Assembly (NCBI GenBank): GCA_026686845.1
Contig: JAIVEN010000020.1
Span: forward strand, 5,979,501-6,043,500
Direction of reading: 5' to 3'
DNA: 64,000 nt
Source of the DNA: Adenanthera pavonina
Lineage: Eukaryota; Streptophyta; Magnoliopsida; Fabales; Fabaceae
The position numbers and the translations under genes are program-made. The notes under the pieces were generated by a model. It was given only the letters and a program-made list of their open reading frames with translations. It did not search any database and was not told the origin of the DNA. Shown in pieces: positions 37,806-50,555 of the stretch (position 1 is the stretch's first letter; every line of letters begins with the position of its first letter).

Positions 37806-40800
37806 TACCTGTTGGTGGGAAATATATGGTTCTTTGAAGTATACAAGAAAGTGGAGATTGAAAATCTTTCATCTAAGTTAATGGCAAACCTTACGTGTAA
37901 CTTAAGTTAATGGTCAATTTCCAAAACATATACAATGGAGACCCTTGGATATAACTTACACTCTTAAAATTCAAGATTAGACAACAATAATATTTACAAA
38001 GTGATAATTTATTTTTATTTCTGTGCACTGAAAAATGAAGATAAATGAATTTGTGTGTATGTTAAAATTTGTGTGTCTCTTTAAAAAAAAAAAGAAAAAG
38101 AAATTTATGTGTTTGTTGAATCATGTGAATGATGAAAAACTATAATCTTTTCTATAGATAATAAAGTGGATACTTCTTGGTGTAACATAACTTTTCAATA
38201 AAAAGATATAATTAATAAACTAATGTATATTTATTGTGATGTTTCATAAACCAATATTTATTATAATGGTTCATAAATATATATAACGTCGTAATGATTT
38301 ATGAATTTAGTTAAAAGATTTTTTTTTTCATATTTCATATATCATTTCAATTGTCTCTTCAAACAATTCATAAACTTTTTTTCAAAAGTCATAAATGATT
38401 CATGAATCTTTTTATAAACTAACATAATTATTTATTAACAATTATTAAGACTAACATTTTCATGAAAAGTACTGGTAACATCTAATTTAATTAAGGACAT
38501 GACCAAGAAATATCTCTTCAATTTGAAAATATTCTCACATTGGTTACAGTTACCATGGAAGGAAAAATACTCAAACGCTATGCTAGGAATTAAGGTTTGA
38601 TTAGAAATACAGAATTTACGCATAAATACAAGAAAATATCGTGGAAGCAAATGGAAATACAAGTCATATGGTGAGATATTGAAGGTGAAGCAATTAAGAC
38701 TTAAGAGTAACTTGGTATACTTTTTTTCTGGTACAAAAAAGAAATTAATTTCCTACAGTTATAGATGTCATACTTGGTTAACTTTTTATTTCCCAGAAAA
38801 TTTAAATTATTTTTTGAATAAATATATTATATTTTAATGTTAATGATACAAATGCCTTTTTATTTCATAATTTCTTAAAAAAAATAAGGATTTTTTGAAA
38901 AAATTATTCCACAACACTTGAAAAAGTATAACTTCCAAAAATTTTATTTGAAAAGTATAACTTCTTGAATTAAACTCAATTTCTTATGAAGTTTTACATT
39001 TTTTTGCTACCTAAATAAGAATTATTTTTCTACTTCTTTGATAAGTTTAATTTTTCATCATTATTTACTTTATACCAAGTGAGCCATAACTATAGATCTA
39101 AAGTTTTTAATTTATATAAATTTATGTTTGTATGCAACAAATTAGGGTATTAAATATAAAAAAAATGGAAAATTTTGTGTATAGATTTTGCTCTTTTGAC
39201 CAGGTCTCCTACCACTATCTTACTTGTCACCCGGTAGCTCCATATCCCCATCTTTTCCCCGTTTTAGATACTGTAACAACAACCACTATTTGCTAATTTA
39301 GTTTTTTTGCCCACACTATTTGCTTTTATCTTCCTACCATAATATTTTTTCCCACTTCGCAATATTAGTTTGGCACGTTTTAAATAGCTACGGTGACATG
39401 AAACAACGGTACTAATACAGCCACCAGCGCACTATTAATATTAATAATTAATGATTAATCATTTTTAATGCAATATAGACTATATATATACAGCTTCTTT
39501 GTCAATAATAAATCGATACTACTTTATAATTGTATAATCAAGTCTGTGTTGGATTTCATCATACGTTCTACCCTATATATGTATTATATAAAATCTACAA
39601 AAAGAAACTTTTTGTTATCACATGCATTAGTTTTTTATCAAAAAGAAAAGGTCGAAAAAATACAATATTATAAATAATTCATTACTCCCCCCAAAAAAAA
39701 ACCAATTTGCACAAAGTGTGATGGGTTTTTACATGGACAAAAAAAATCATTAAATGGTATATGTTGTTATAAAATTTAATAATATTTTACTACTATAATG
39801 TCTATGACTTAAATATGCTCTCTTAGTTAAATGTTCCATTATATTATTGAAGGGAAAAATAATAATAATAAATAATTAATATTTTACTAGAATTCTAAAA
39901 CGATAAATATATTGAAATATCTAAAAATATTCCAAATGACAATTTTTATGAGGCAGAGCAAGTATCTTTCAATAATTTAAGCTGGACCTTTGTTTAGTTT
40001 TATCTTCGACCAGAAAAGTAAGCCTTATTTCAAAATAGGGCTTCGCCTATATTTAATTAACTTTTGCAAGCAATTACAGTGGCTCAGTCAACTTAGTTTA
40101 CATACACACGTAGATGCATATAAATATAATATAAAAATAATGACAAACTATAAAATATATAGTACATAAAGTATATATTATATATATGTATGCACATATA
40201 ATTATAAATTACCTTGAATTTGAATTATTTATTGAGTTGTTTAGATCATTTTAATGTATTGCATGAATGTTACTAACTTATTCGAATTTAATTAATTATC
40301 AAACAAGACAGAACTGAACTAGAAATTTAAAATATGGAAATAGGGAGCTCAGTACATGGATTCTTATTTTTGAAATTTTAAACCGAGTGAAAACCTTTCT
40401 AGACTCAAAATTGATCTTGCATGACCTTCTTCAAAATCAAACCAACATCGCTTATATGTTACAAAGGGTGCTAGTGAAAGGAATTAAGGTTCTCTAAGCA
40501 TAATATTTCATAATCAAAATCGTATGAATGCAAAAGATGTCATTGGGAGAGTTTCCCCCATTTGGGATCTAACACAGCTCAAGCTAAATTAGTCAAAATT
40601 CAAAATAATAACCGGATGCGGATGGTTTTACCAAAAAAAAAATCCAGCATCAATAGCTAATTTCTCATATATTCTCTCTCCACACACATAAAAGTTAAAA
40701 TTGATCCTAGTATGTAGTGAAGCCAATTCCACTCTCCGAACGTACATGTTTTGCAGACCTTTTCAGCTATCAGTTTCATACAATTAATTGCCACCACACT

Positions 40801-40806
40801 TAATTA
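37806..40806. other. AT-rich intergenic sequence, no gene seen
   Basis: Three kilobases of AT-rich DNA with no coding potential. Short ORFs have no recognisable domains. Nothing further is supported. Confidence 0.5.
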
Positions 40807-41560
40807 TGTGTAATATCCATAAATTTTCATATATAATTTTTAATATAGTTTATGTTTAGAATATGAGAAATGAAAATATATATTGAATTATGATGAGTAT
40901 ACACTGAATAAAGGTATACAATAAATTGTAGTTTCAATAAGTTACATTGAATTCTGATAAGCATACACTGAATAAAGGTATACAATAAATTTTGGTTTCA
41001 ATAAGTTACATTGAATTATGATGAGCATACATTGAATGAAGATACACAATGAATTGCTGGTCAAGACATCAACACTATAAATACCCCTCCCATTTCGTCA
41101 TTTCAGCACATCATTAGTTGAGAGTGAGAGTTAGGAGTAAGTGAGAGAAAGAGAGAGCCGAAGGAGAGAAAGAGAGTGTGATTGAAAGAGAAGAAAAGGA
41201 AGGAAGATTAGTTTCAAGTAAGATAATTAAAAAAAAATTCAAGAAGGAAGACAAGCTGCTTAGCACATCACTACGTAGTATATTATTTATTTCATGTATT
41301 TTCTGTGAATTAATTATGGATGTTATGTGATGCTATTGGATGGGTTATTTCCATATAAATGTTTTGAAATGCTATAGATGTCTAGTATTAAGAGGAGACT
41401 CTGCCGAAATTTAGATGTGAATAGTGTTAAGGCGAAACTCTTATAGATGCGTGAAATATGAGTTATTTGGTTTGCTTGCTTAACTACCTGATTATGAGTA
41501 TGATTTGTATTAATGGATATATATATTACTGAGATTTCCACAAATCTCACACCCAATGAC
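40807..41560 (+). other. Possible promoter or degenerate LTR-like segment
   Basis: The segment starts TGTAATATCCATAAATTTTC, like the 5' end of some Gypsy LTRs. It contains three 64-bp tandem repeats (40882-41073), then TATAAATA at 41076-41083 and a purine-rich GAGAGA leader-like stretch (41120-41210). This order (repeats, TATA, GA-rich leader) is common in LTR U3-R regions. I found no matching 3' end or target duplication and no ORF downstream, so it could equally be the promoter of a non-coding transcript. Confidence 0.3.
40882..41073. repeat. Three tandem copies of a 64-bp unit
   Basis: The units start at 40882, 40946 and 41010, each beginning ATTGAATT(A/C)TGAT(G/A)AG. The first two are nearly identical (shared TACACTGAATAAAGGTATAC). 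The third is more diverged. The array ends directly at the TATAAATA motif. Confidence 0.8.
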
Positions 41561-41981
41561 TAACAATGTTAGGGTCAAGGACAAGTAAAGACAAAGGTAA
41601 GGGTAAGAAGGTGGTTAACTAAGAGGAAACAGATTGGAAGATATTATTTTATACTAGAATAAATCTATTAAATTATGGTGATATGTTCTAGTCATGATTT
41701 CTACCCTAAATACTTGCTAGCTTTATTTTAGATATTTTGGAACAACAATCAGATAATTACAATATGATTGGCTTGATTATTATTAATTAAAGTAAACTTT
41801 CAGTTAAGTTATTGTCTTTTGAGCAACCTAATTTTGAAAAGTTTAATTGTTCTAGATTTTTAATTCTTTCTGTTCTGTTAGATATATAAGATATAATTAA
41901 AAGCCTAATAATTACATTAAGCGCCAACGGTCATCACTCTGGTCCCATTTGTAGTATATGAAGAAAATTCAACCATTCTCC

Positions 41982-42117
41982 AGTCAACTTTTAACCCAAC
42001 TTTTCGTAGTCACCAATGGAGTCAACACATTTTGATCACAACAACCGAACGTGTTGTTTAATTCTTAATTTATTCATATACATTCACTCTCCTTCTATCT
42101 TTCGTCTATATATATTT
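41982..42117 (+). promoter_or_regulatory. PADRE gene promoter: two W-boxes and a TATA box
   Basis: Two AGTCAA motifs (41982-41987 and 42020-42025; reverse complement TTGACT) are W-box cores, the binding site of WRKY factors. A TATA box, CTATATATATTTAG, lies at about 42106-42119, some 135-150 bases upstream of the ATG. Together they fit a stress- or pathogen-responsive promoter. Motifs this short also arise by chance. Confidence 0.4.
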
Positions 42118-42254
42118 AGCAGTTCGCGATCCAACCAAAGTTCCATCCTTCCCTTCATCATCCAACAAGGTATATAAAGGAGCTCTTAATCTTAACCTTT
42201 CTTCACTTCCTCAAAACCCTAACTTTTCTGGTATATTTTCTCATATAACTATTA

Positions 42255-42800
42255 ATGGGTAATTACGCTTCATGCACTTTCGTTTTCGTTCCTCCTTTGA
42301 TGATGAAGAAGACCACAAAGTTTGCAAGAGTCATCTTCCCCACAGGTCAAGTCAAGCAGTATAGAGAACCGGTGAGTGTTGCAGAGCTCATGCTCGAGTG
42401 TCCCCACCATTTCTTGGCCGATTCTCGCTCTCTGCGTATCGCACATAGGTTTTCTCCTCTCGCCGCCGACGAGGACTTGGAGCTTGGCAACGTCTACGTC
42501 TTCTTCCACATGAGAAGAGCCAACTCTGTTGTCACCGCTGCTGACATGGCGATGCTCTTTGTGGCGGAAAGTATGGCGGTTAAGCGGTTGTCCGGTGGTG
42601 ATGCAGCGAAGTCCCGGGTCCTGCTGGAGATCTGTGGTAGAGAGTCATGGCAAGAGATGGCGGTGGAGAGGACTATTCCAAGGTTGAGCTTGGATGGGGT
42701 TGACTTAGGATTTCAGTATGGGAAGACTTATGACAGGTCAAGGAAGCCTGTGTTGGAAACTATAAATGAAGAACCAATATTGTTCATGGTGAGCCAATAG
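42255..42800 (+). CDS. PADRE-domain (DUF4228) protein, 181 aa
   Basis: A single uninterrupted exon. The N-terminus MGNYASC carries a good N-myristoylation signal (Gly2, Ser6) and Cys7 for possible palmitoylation, so plasma-membrane attachment is likely. Then comes the DUF4228/PADRE core: KFARVIFPTGQVKQYREPVS (about residues 21-40), VAELMLECPHHFLADS, and LELGNVYVFFHMRRANS (about 75-91). The Ser/Arg-rich, probably disordered middle and C-terminal part ends ETINEEPILFMVSQ. The family name refers to pathogen and abiotic stress response; members are induced by infection, cold and salt, but their biochemical activity is unknown. Codon use is GC-richer than the surroundings, as in other intron-less stress genes. 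It stands alone between repeat-rich spacers. Confidence 0.88.
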   Translation: MGNYASCTFVFVPPLMMKKTTKFARVIFPTGQVKQYREPVSVAELMLECPHHFLADSRSLRIAHRFSPLAADEDLELGNVYVFFHMRRANSVVTAADMAMLFVAESMAVKRLSGGDAAKSRVLLEICGRESWQEMAVERTIPRLSLDGVDLGFQYGKTYDRSRKPVLETINEEPILFMVSQ

Positions 42801-43769
42801 ATTTGTACAAGCCGTTAGGAAAGAGTGTTAGGTTTGAATTTTTGTTCAGTCATGTATAAACAAAAGGAGTAAAATAAATTTGTCGCTATTAAATTTTATT
42901 GAATGTGTATAGATTTTTTATTTTTAAACTTAATATAATTTTTAAATTTTTATTAAAAGTAAATAATATTTCTTCTATACGTAAAAAAAGTGTCTTGTTT
43001 TGAAAATAAATGAGATCATAAGATATAAAATTTAGGGGGAGCAATACCATTCATAAATCATGAACAATTAATGCAATTTCTCTTAGCATTAATCCAACCT
43101 TTTTCCCCAACTTTCCCTCCACACATTATATGATAGTGATTTACTACTTTGTAATAGACAGCTAAACCTTTGCGCATCATGAACATTACAAACCCTTATA
43201 GAGTTTGGTTACCTTCAATTTTTTTGGGTACAAAATTAGTAGCAGCAATATACATAAATATATATTAAAATATTTTGTTTTGTTTTTTTCCACTTGATTG
43301 GCCAAATAAAATGCTATATGATGTTTTATTTTAATTTTTAAGTTTGACATGTGCTAGATTGAATGAATTATTTTGTCCATGAAATATGAGCGTATTTATT
43401 AGTATCAGTTTAAATTACAAATTGTGCGATGTGCCATTGAATTCTTACTTTGATTCAATTTTATATAATCAATAAATTGTCATTAATTTGATTATCAGTT
43501 CAATTTGGTTCTCCAAAGTTGGCCAAAAAAAATTGTTCTCTAAAGATTAATTATTAAATAGAACCACATCTCTTCCAAAATTACTGGAGAGTCACCGTTT
43601 TGGGGATGAAAGAATGAAAAGGAGTGTAGTCAAAGGGCTACGTGGCAACATAATCACCTCAACCCCATTATTATCAATATTAATATATACACTAAATCAG
43701 CTAACAAAAGCAATTATTTTAGGAATTTGACATGTGGCTCTCCCTCATTCTAAGATTAGTTATATAATA
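42801..43769. other. 3' UTR and AT-rich spacer
   Basis: About 100 bases of probable 3' UTR (AATAAA-like at about 42870), then AT-rich DNA. No other gene is seen. Confidence 0.45.
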
Positions 43770-44042
43770 CTCCCTCTGTTTCAATTTATAGTGTATTTTT
43801 AATTACCGCATACAGATCAAGACAATAATTAGTAATTAATTTTTTTTTTCATCTTTTCTCAAATTACCCTTATTAAATGAATTGAAAATAAAATATTTTA
43901 ATAATAAATAAATATTTAGACCTATTAAATAGGGGTAATCTTGGAAAGAAAAGAAAAAGTATACCACGTAACGCATAAAGTGTACCATATTTTGAAATAT
44001 GAATTTCTCAAAAAAGTGCACTATATAGCGGAACGGAGGGAG
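43770..44042. mobile_element. Stowaway-type MITE (family A)
   Basis: Left end CTCCCTCTGTTTCAATTTAT; right end reversed CTCCCTCCGTTCCGCTATAT, followed by AGTGCAC. TA lies at 43768-43769 and 44043-44044. It is 273 bp. It is related to the copy nested in the LTR at 28281-28695, in the opposite orientation. Confidence 0.85.
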
Positions 44043-44044
44043 TA

Positions 44045-44309
44045 CTCCCACTAGTCCTTAATATAAGAACATTTTAACCGAATCACACGAATTAAGAATT
44101 GAAATTAAAACTAATTAACTAACTCGATTTTTCCAAAAATTTCAACTTTTTTCTAAAACTACTCTTATTTATTCTCTCTCTCTTTCTCTTTGGATACATT
44201 AAATAGGGGTATTTTTCTGAAAATGTATAATAAATATTACTTCATATATTGTAAAGGATCTTATATTTAGGATTAGGGTAAAAGATCCTATATATAGCAC
44301 CAAAGGGAG
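44045..44309. mobile_element. Stowaway-type MITE (family B), abutting the previous one
   Basis: It starts CTCCCACTAGTCCTTAATAT and ends, reversed, CTCCCTTTGGTGCTATATAT. TA lies on both sides, and the left TA (44043-44044) is shared with the neighbouring MITE. It is 265 bp. A second copy of this family lies inverted at 54805-55060 and shares long blocks such as CTTTGGATACATTAAATAGG. Confidence 0.8.
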
Positions 44310-44935
44310 TAACTTCATCACAATGCATTTAATTCATATTAAAAATAATTCAAAAAATAATAATTCTAGAAAACTATTAGAATAAAAAGTTTAAACTTAA
44401 AAACTATACCAATTACAAATATTTTTTTAATTTTTATATATCTATATATATATATTTTACATTTACATATATATATATATATATATTATGCTCAAACATC
44501 AATATTTCGTTACTTTATATATATATATATGTTTTCATATAAAAACATCATTGGAACATCAATTAAGAAAAAAATAATGAAATTTTTTTCATTAAAAACA
44601 ATCATTATAAGATGAAAATCTCCAACATTATTTGATATAAGTTTTCATATAAAAAAAAAACTTTACTGGAACACCATAGGAAAAAATATTGACCAATTTT
44701 TATTAAAAATTGTTATCATAAAATGATTGCATATAATTAACATGATTTTATTGTTATGTTCAAAAGTTGAAAAATTCAATTTCGATCAAATTATAGCTAT
44801 AATCTCTATGATTCTTTTGATAAAAGTTTTTATGAAAAAATTACATTAGAATATCAATTATAAACAAGTACTGAATATTTTTATCAAAAGATATTATTTC
44901 ATGATTATATAATCTATATATATAATACTAAATTA

Positions 44936-45272
44936 CTCCATACGCTCATTTTTATAAGATGCTTTTTTAAATATTTTTTAGTCCTTAATATAAGATATTT
45001 TTATAATTTTTTCAATCATTAAATATTTTTTTACCAAAAATACCCTGTAGTTGAAGTTAGCAATGGATAATTATACTAATATTTAGTGATATACCAAATG
45101 TCATTCTCTTAAAGAAATGAAAATGTGTTATTCATGAACTTTATTAAATATGTGTAATTTTAGAAAATAATTGAAATTTTATATGAATTTAATGAAGTTA
45201 ATCATCTTTAACTAAATTTCTTAATATGTGTAAATTTAGTTAAAAGTACTTTATAAAAAGGATCGAAGGGAG
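44936..45272. mobile_element. Stowaway-type MITE (third copy in the cluster)
   Basis: Left end CTCCATACGCTCATTTTTAT; right end reversed CTCCCTTCGATCCTTTTTAT. TA lies at 44934-44935 and 45273-45274. It is 337 bp and contains the same TTAATATAAGA motif as family B. It is non-coding. Confidence 0.75.
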
Positions 45273-45274
45273 TA

Positions 45275-45970
45275 ACTACTATAAGTAACACTCTTAACAT
45301 AAAAATAAAACAATTTTGTACTATTTATCAGTAAATCATAAATGAGTTCATATTAAAAAATAAAAGTTCTACATAGATTTAAAAAAAGTAAAAATAAAGA
45401 AGGGTTTGTATATGAAATACTTGTAGAAATTATTGTTTTCAATTAAGAGAGGTTTTGAAGATATCGGCTTTAGAGTAATGAACAGTGTGGCTAAAAGAGA
45501 AATTACAATGAGTTAAAAGTTACACAATAATAAGTGGTTCAAAATGAATGTTATAACGGTGAGATGAGAGATTGGAATGGAGTTTTTTATTACAATATTT
45601 TTTTTAAAATTTACAATAAATTGAAACCAGTCAATTTCTATAATTTTTAATGGGAAATTATGTAGAAATATATAATTAATTTGGAACTAATGATTAAATA
45701 TTTTTATATTTAAATTAATTTAATAGTTATTAAATAATTCTTTTAAATTACATGTTTAACTAAGTATTCAACAGAAAAATTAATTTTGAATGATTTTTAA
45801 ATTATTACCTTTTAATTGCAGTCCTCAAATCAAATAATTGTTATGAACTTATTATTGGTTGACATCTATTTTCTTATAAATTTATCATTTATTATATCTA
45901 TTAAATATATATATATATATGAAAAAATATGCTAAATATACTTAGAATCTATTTGTTTCATTTTTTTTTT
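45275..45970. other. AT-rich spacer before the MULE
   Basis: AT-rich DNA without genes, ending in a run of ten T at 45961-45970 next to the MULE left terminus. Confidence 0.4.
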
Positions 45971-46113
45971 GGTAAAAGTATATTTTTAGTCCTATAACTT
46001 TTCATCATGTTTCAATTTAGTCCTATAAGTTTAAAAAGTTTCCTTTTAATCCTTTAATTTTTAAAATATGATAAAGAAATTTCCTTTTTGTTAACTCCGT
46101 TAATTGATTTAAC
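45971..46113 (+). repeat. Left terminal inverted repeat of the MULE
   Basis: About 140 bases alignable to the reverse complement of 51930-52086 at roughly 70-75 percent by eye. The outer 22 bases and a central TTTTAATCCTTTAATTTTTA block match best. Confidence 0.8.
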
Positions 46114-47228
46114 AGAAAACGCTTACATCAGAATTTTAAAGACAACTCATTATTATTGGCAAAACAAATAAATACCAACTCATATTACCTTTGTCTATCT
46201 ATTTATCTTACTTATAAAATATTTTAAAACCTTAAAAAATTACTATAACCGCTTAGAAAACCCTAGATTCATTATATACTGATAAAAAATTTTGCTTCCA
46301 CCGTCAAGGCTTCCGTTTCAACTTAGATTTCTGCAAATTCAATCATACAAGAATCAGGTATCTATATACAATTCACTCTTATTCTTGAGTAGCAAATCAC
46401 TCAGTACAAACTACTTCAATGAAATTGCAATGTTAGGTTAATATTTGCGTTATTCTACTTCAATGAAATTGCAATATTATGTTAATATTTGCTTATCAAG
46501 AAAAGAGAACGCCCTTCATAAGGGTAACACCCAACACACGTACCTGAAGCGAGGGTAGAGCTTGTTAATTAACATTTGCTTTTTCGCATATACCACTTGT
46601 AATAGTTTGTAGATGCTTGGTCTATTCTAGCAATTTTGTCTTACTCTCCATTATTCTCATGTTTCTCTTGTTTGACTCTTTTCGATGGAATTGGCTGCCT
46701 TTTTATTCTCTTGTTCATTGCTCTAATTATAATGTGATAGTACTAGACCTATAGTTCCAAAATATAGTAAACGAGTAGTTGTACATTGAAGTCGCATACT
46801 CCATGATGCTCTGAATTTGATCCCAATGGTTTAATAGCCTTATATGATACATGCATGCATAAATAGAGCCATCAATGTAAATACCCAATAATTACTATCA
46901 ACAATGATCACAAGCGAACACCCCACATGCCCTTCGATTGCAATGTTCACCTATAAAGAATAAGGATTTTGGTTCTTCCTCTAAACTGTGAATTACTTCT
47001 TTTGCCACTTATTTCATTGTCTAAATAAACATTAACGTGTGATAATTAAATCATTGTTTAGTATTTTTCGTTGTTGTTATTATTCATTTAATTACTCTTT
47101 AGTATCATAGAGTTAAATTTAGGAAAAATACAATCTTTTCTCCCATTATTTTTATTCTAATATCTTTTAATTGATGCCATTTTTCATTTTTTTGTTGTTG
47201 CCATGATAATTTTTTTAACAGAGTCAAC

Positions 47229-50200
47229 ATGAAGTGGTTTAAAGTTGAGGTGTATCATCGAGGGTATTTTGTTACTTCACCTGATGTGCAATATGTATAT
47301 GGGCAAAAAATTGTATGGGATAAATGTGATATTGATAGGTGAGGTTACTTTGAAATTCTAGATGGTTTGAAAGACCTAGGATGTCTTTCAGTAAAAGAAA
47401 TATGGTACAAGTTGCATGGGATAAGTATGAGTGATGGATTGAGACTCATTTTTTATGACCATACTGCTATGGACATAGGCAACATAGGTATTTATCATGG
47501 AATGGTGGAATTGTTTGTAATACATGCCATAGAAAATGATGAAGAAGTAAACAATGACAAAGATGCAATAGAAGTTGAAGAAGATAGTGCCTTAAATATT
47601 CACTTTAATGATAGTAAAGAAGAAGCATATGAAGATGATGGCTTTGAGCAAGTGCAATCTAGTAATCGAGACTTGCTTATTGATGTTGTAGATTATGAAC
47701 ATTATACTTGCTCCAAGAATGATCAAGAGTTGGATAGCCCTAGCTATGAGAAAGAAGATGGTGATGGAGATGGAAGCCTCAAGAATAGATTTCCACTGCA
47801 TAAGTTGCTAAAAGACATGAAGGAGTACAAGTGGGAGCTAGGAACCCTTTACAACACTCGAGAGGATTTTAAAGATGCAATAGTGTCTTATGCGGTGCAT
47901 GCTGGTAAAGGGCTTAAGATTGTAAAAATTGACAAGGGAAGGATTAGAGTAAGATGCAAGTCTAATTGTGATTGGATGGCATATTGTGCTAAGTTAAAGG
48001 GACAAGAAACATGGCAATTAAGGAAGATCATTAACAAACATACATGTAGTAAGGATGTGAAAAATAAGTTGTTAAAATATAAATGGTTGAGCCAGCATAT
48101 TGAAGAAAGGGTGAAAGAGACCCCTAAGTATAAATTGAAAGATATTATTGATAGAGCTAAGCAGAAGTAGAATGCAAACTTTTCAAAAACAGTGGCTTAT
48201 AGAGCAAAGAAAAAGGTATTAAATCACCTTCATGGATCATTCAAGGAACAATTCAAAAGGTTGTATGGTTATTGTCATGAGTTAAGAAGTCTAATCCTAG
48301 CTCTACAATATTGTTAAAGGTGAATAGGCCACCTAACTATGATGCAGAATTTGATACTCCTATGGCACCTAGAATCATGCTCCCCATATTTGAAAGGTTG
48401 TATATATGCTTTGAGGCTTGTAAGAAGAGCTTCTTCACTTGTAGACCAATAATTGGGTTGGATGGTTGCTTTCTTAAAGGACCATATGGAGGCCAATTAT
48501 TGGCTGCAGTTGGGAGAGATCCCAATGATCAAATGCTTCCTATTGCTATTGCTGTTGCAGAAGCAAAGACTAAAGATTCATGGAGTTGGTTTCTATCTAC
48601 TTTAATTGAAGACCTCGATGGGAAGGATGTGTGCAAATCTTACACTTTTATTTCAGACCAGTAAAAGGTAAATCTAATTTAAGAATATGGTATACTTTTT
48701 AAATTTCATGTGTGTGTGTGTGTGTGTTCAACTAATATTATCATAATTTTGTAGGGGTTGTTACCTACCTTTCATGAGCTTCTACCTAGAGTTGACCATC
48801 AATTTTGTGTCCGCCACCTATATAACAACTTTAGAAAGTGATTCCCAGGAATATGTTTGAAAGAAAAGATGTGGAAGGCAGCCAAAGCCACCTACCCACA
48901 AGCATGGGAAAGAGCAATGCAGGAGATACTAAAGGTCAATGATGATGCATATAAGTATCTCATCAAGATTCCCCCAAGATTTTGGAGTAAGTCTCGATTT
49001 TTTTTCAATCAAACTGTGTTGTATTGGTAAATAATATGAGTGAAACTTTTAACATTGTTATACTTGATTCAAGAGAGAAACTGATTGTGTCAATGTTGGA
49101 GGACATCAGGACTTATTTTATGGGTAAGTGGGTCGATAATAGAAATAAGATGAATAGCTTTCAAGGTTCTATTCTTCCAAAAATTAAAAAGAGATTGGAA
49201 AGGGAGGGTGATGATAGTGGTAGATGGATAGCTACATGGGCTGGAGATGAAAAGTTTGAGGTCTATGATGGGCATGAGAGATTTGCAATTGACCTAACAA
49301 CTAGAGAATGTAGTTGTAGGAAGTGGTCATTAACTGGCATACCTTGTGTTCATAGTATAAGTTGCATTCATTGGTGGTCAAGGAATCAAGAGGAATATGT
49401 GCCTATTTATTATAGGAAAGAGGCTTATCAAGCTTGTTACCAACCTCTCATTTGTTCCACAAATGGCCCTAACATGTGGCCAACAACATAATATCCAGAT
49501 GTACTCCCACCTCCATATAAGAAGCCTATTGGTAGACCAAGGAAACTAAGAAGAAAGGATCCAAATGAAGAAGAGAAAGGAAAGGCCAAGATGAGAAGAA
49601 CTGGTTTTGCAATAAAATGTTCAAAGTGTGGTATATTTGGCCACAATAAAAGAGGTTGCAAAGCTCTAAGTGATAAAGAAAGTCATATCATTCAAACCAA
49701 TGAGGTAAACTTATTTATTTATAAACTTTTCTCATGCAAAATTTCAATTCATAATGCAAATCATGTAAATTAAAGTTGTTGTTTTGCTATTATTTAGGTT
49801 AATGCAAATATCACTCGGCCTAGCATGCAAAGTATTACAATCAATACTCAATCAAGTGTACAGGGTATTGCAAGTATGCAACCAAACAAGGTAAAATTTA
49901 TTAGTTTGATTTTACAAAATCTAATGATTAAAAAAACTCATATCATTCAAATCAGCAATATCAATTAATTTATTTACTAACTTATATCCTACAAAATTTC
50001 AGTCAATAGTGCAAATAATATAAAATTGTTGTTTTGCTACTATTTAGGTTAATGCAAATATCACTCAACCTAGGATGCAGAGTATTTCAATCAGCAATCA
50101 ACCAAGTGTACAAGGCATTACAAGTATGCAACCAAGCGAGGTAAAATTTATTTGTTTGAATTTATATAATATGATAATTTACAAAAGTTTTTTTCATTAG

Positions 50201-50555
50201 AAACATAAATTTGGATGCAGGGGTCTTCAAGTCAAAGTTTGTCTAATGTATCAAGGACTTGGTTGAATATGCAACCTAGACAGGTATAGTTGTATACATA
50301 GTTATACAAATTTTAATAGTCCGAGAGTTAAATTTACTAAATATTTTTATGTAGGAGACTTTAAGTCAGCCTAAAGTGCAAAGACCTTGGCAAAATGTGC
50401 CATCTTAGCGTACCCCTAGATCACATCTCATTGTGCAAAGGTCAAGCAAGAAAAATACAATGACAATGGCAAGCAAAACACACGCAACTACATCAAGTCA
50501 GTATGCTGAGCTAGCACCCAAAGGCCATTCCAAGAGCAAAACTACTTCTCAGTGA
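47229..50555 (+). pseudogene. MuDR-family transposase with SWIM and CCHC zinc fingers, broken
   Basis: From the ATG at 47229 the joined frames give the usual plant MULE transposase. The order is an N-terminal segment, an acidic linker, the Mu DNA-binding domain (FKDAIVSYAVHAGKG ... CKSNCDWMAYC ... HTCS, near 47860-48055), the MULE catalytic domain (IIGLDGCFLKGPYGGQLLAA; TFISDQ; VDHQFCVRHLYNNF), a SWIM finger (ECSCRKWSLTGIPCVHSIS, near 49305-49365) and a CCHC knuckle (CSKCGIFGHNKRGC). An intron lies at 48668-48754. Lesions: TGA 47340, TAG 48168, a frameshift near 48280, TAA 48662, TGA 48839, a frameshift in the poly-T near 49003, and TAA 49489. The tail has several short exons (49798-49890, 50048-50140, 50221-50283, 50355-50555). 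It cannot make a full transposase. Confidence 0.9.
49798..50140 (+). repeat. Duplicated 93-base exon in the transposase tail (period 250 bp)
   Basis: Exon copies 49798-49890 and 50048-50140 are each 31 codons, both starting VNANIT and ending SMQPN/SE, with the same TATTTAG acceptor and GTAAAATTTATT donor. The flanking intron sequence is repeated too. The unit is thus a 250-bp tandem duplication that adds a phase-0 exon without changing frame. Confidence 0.75.
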
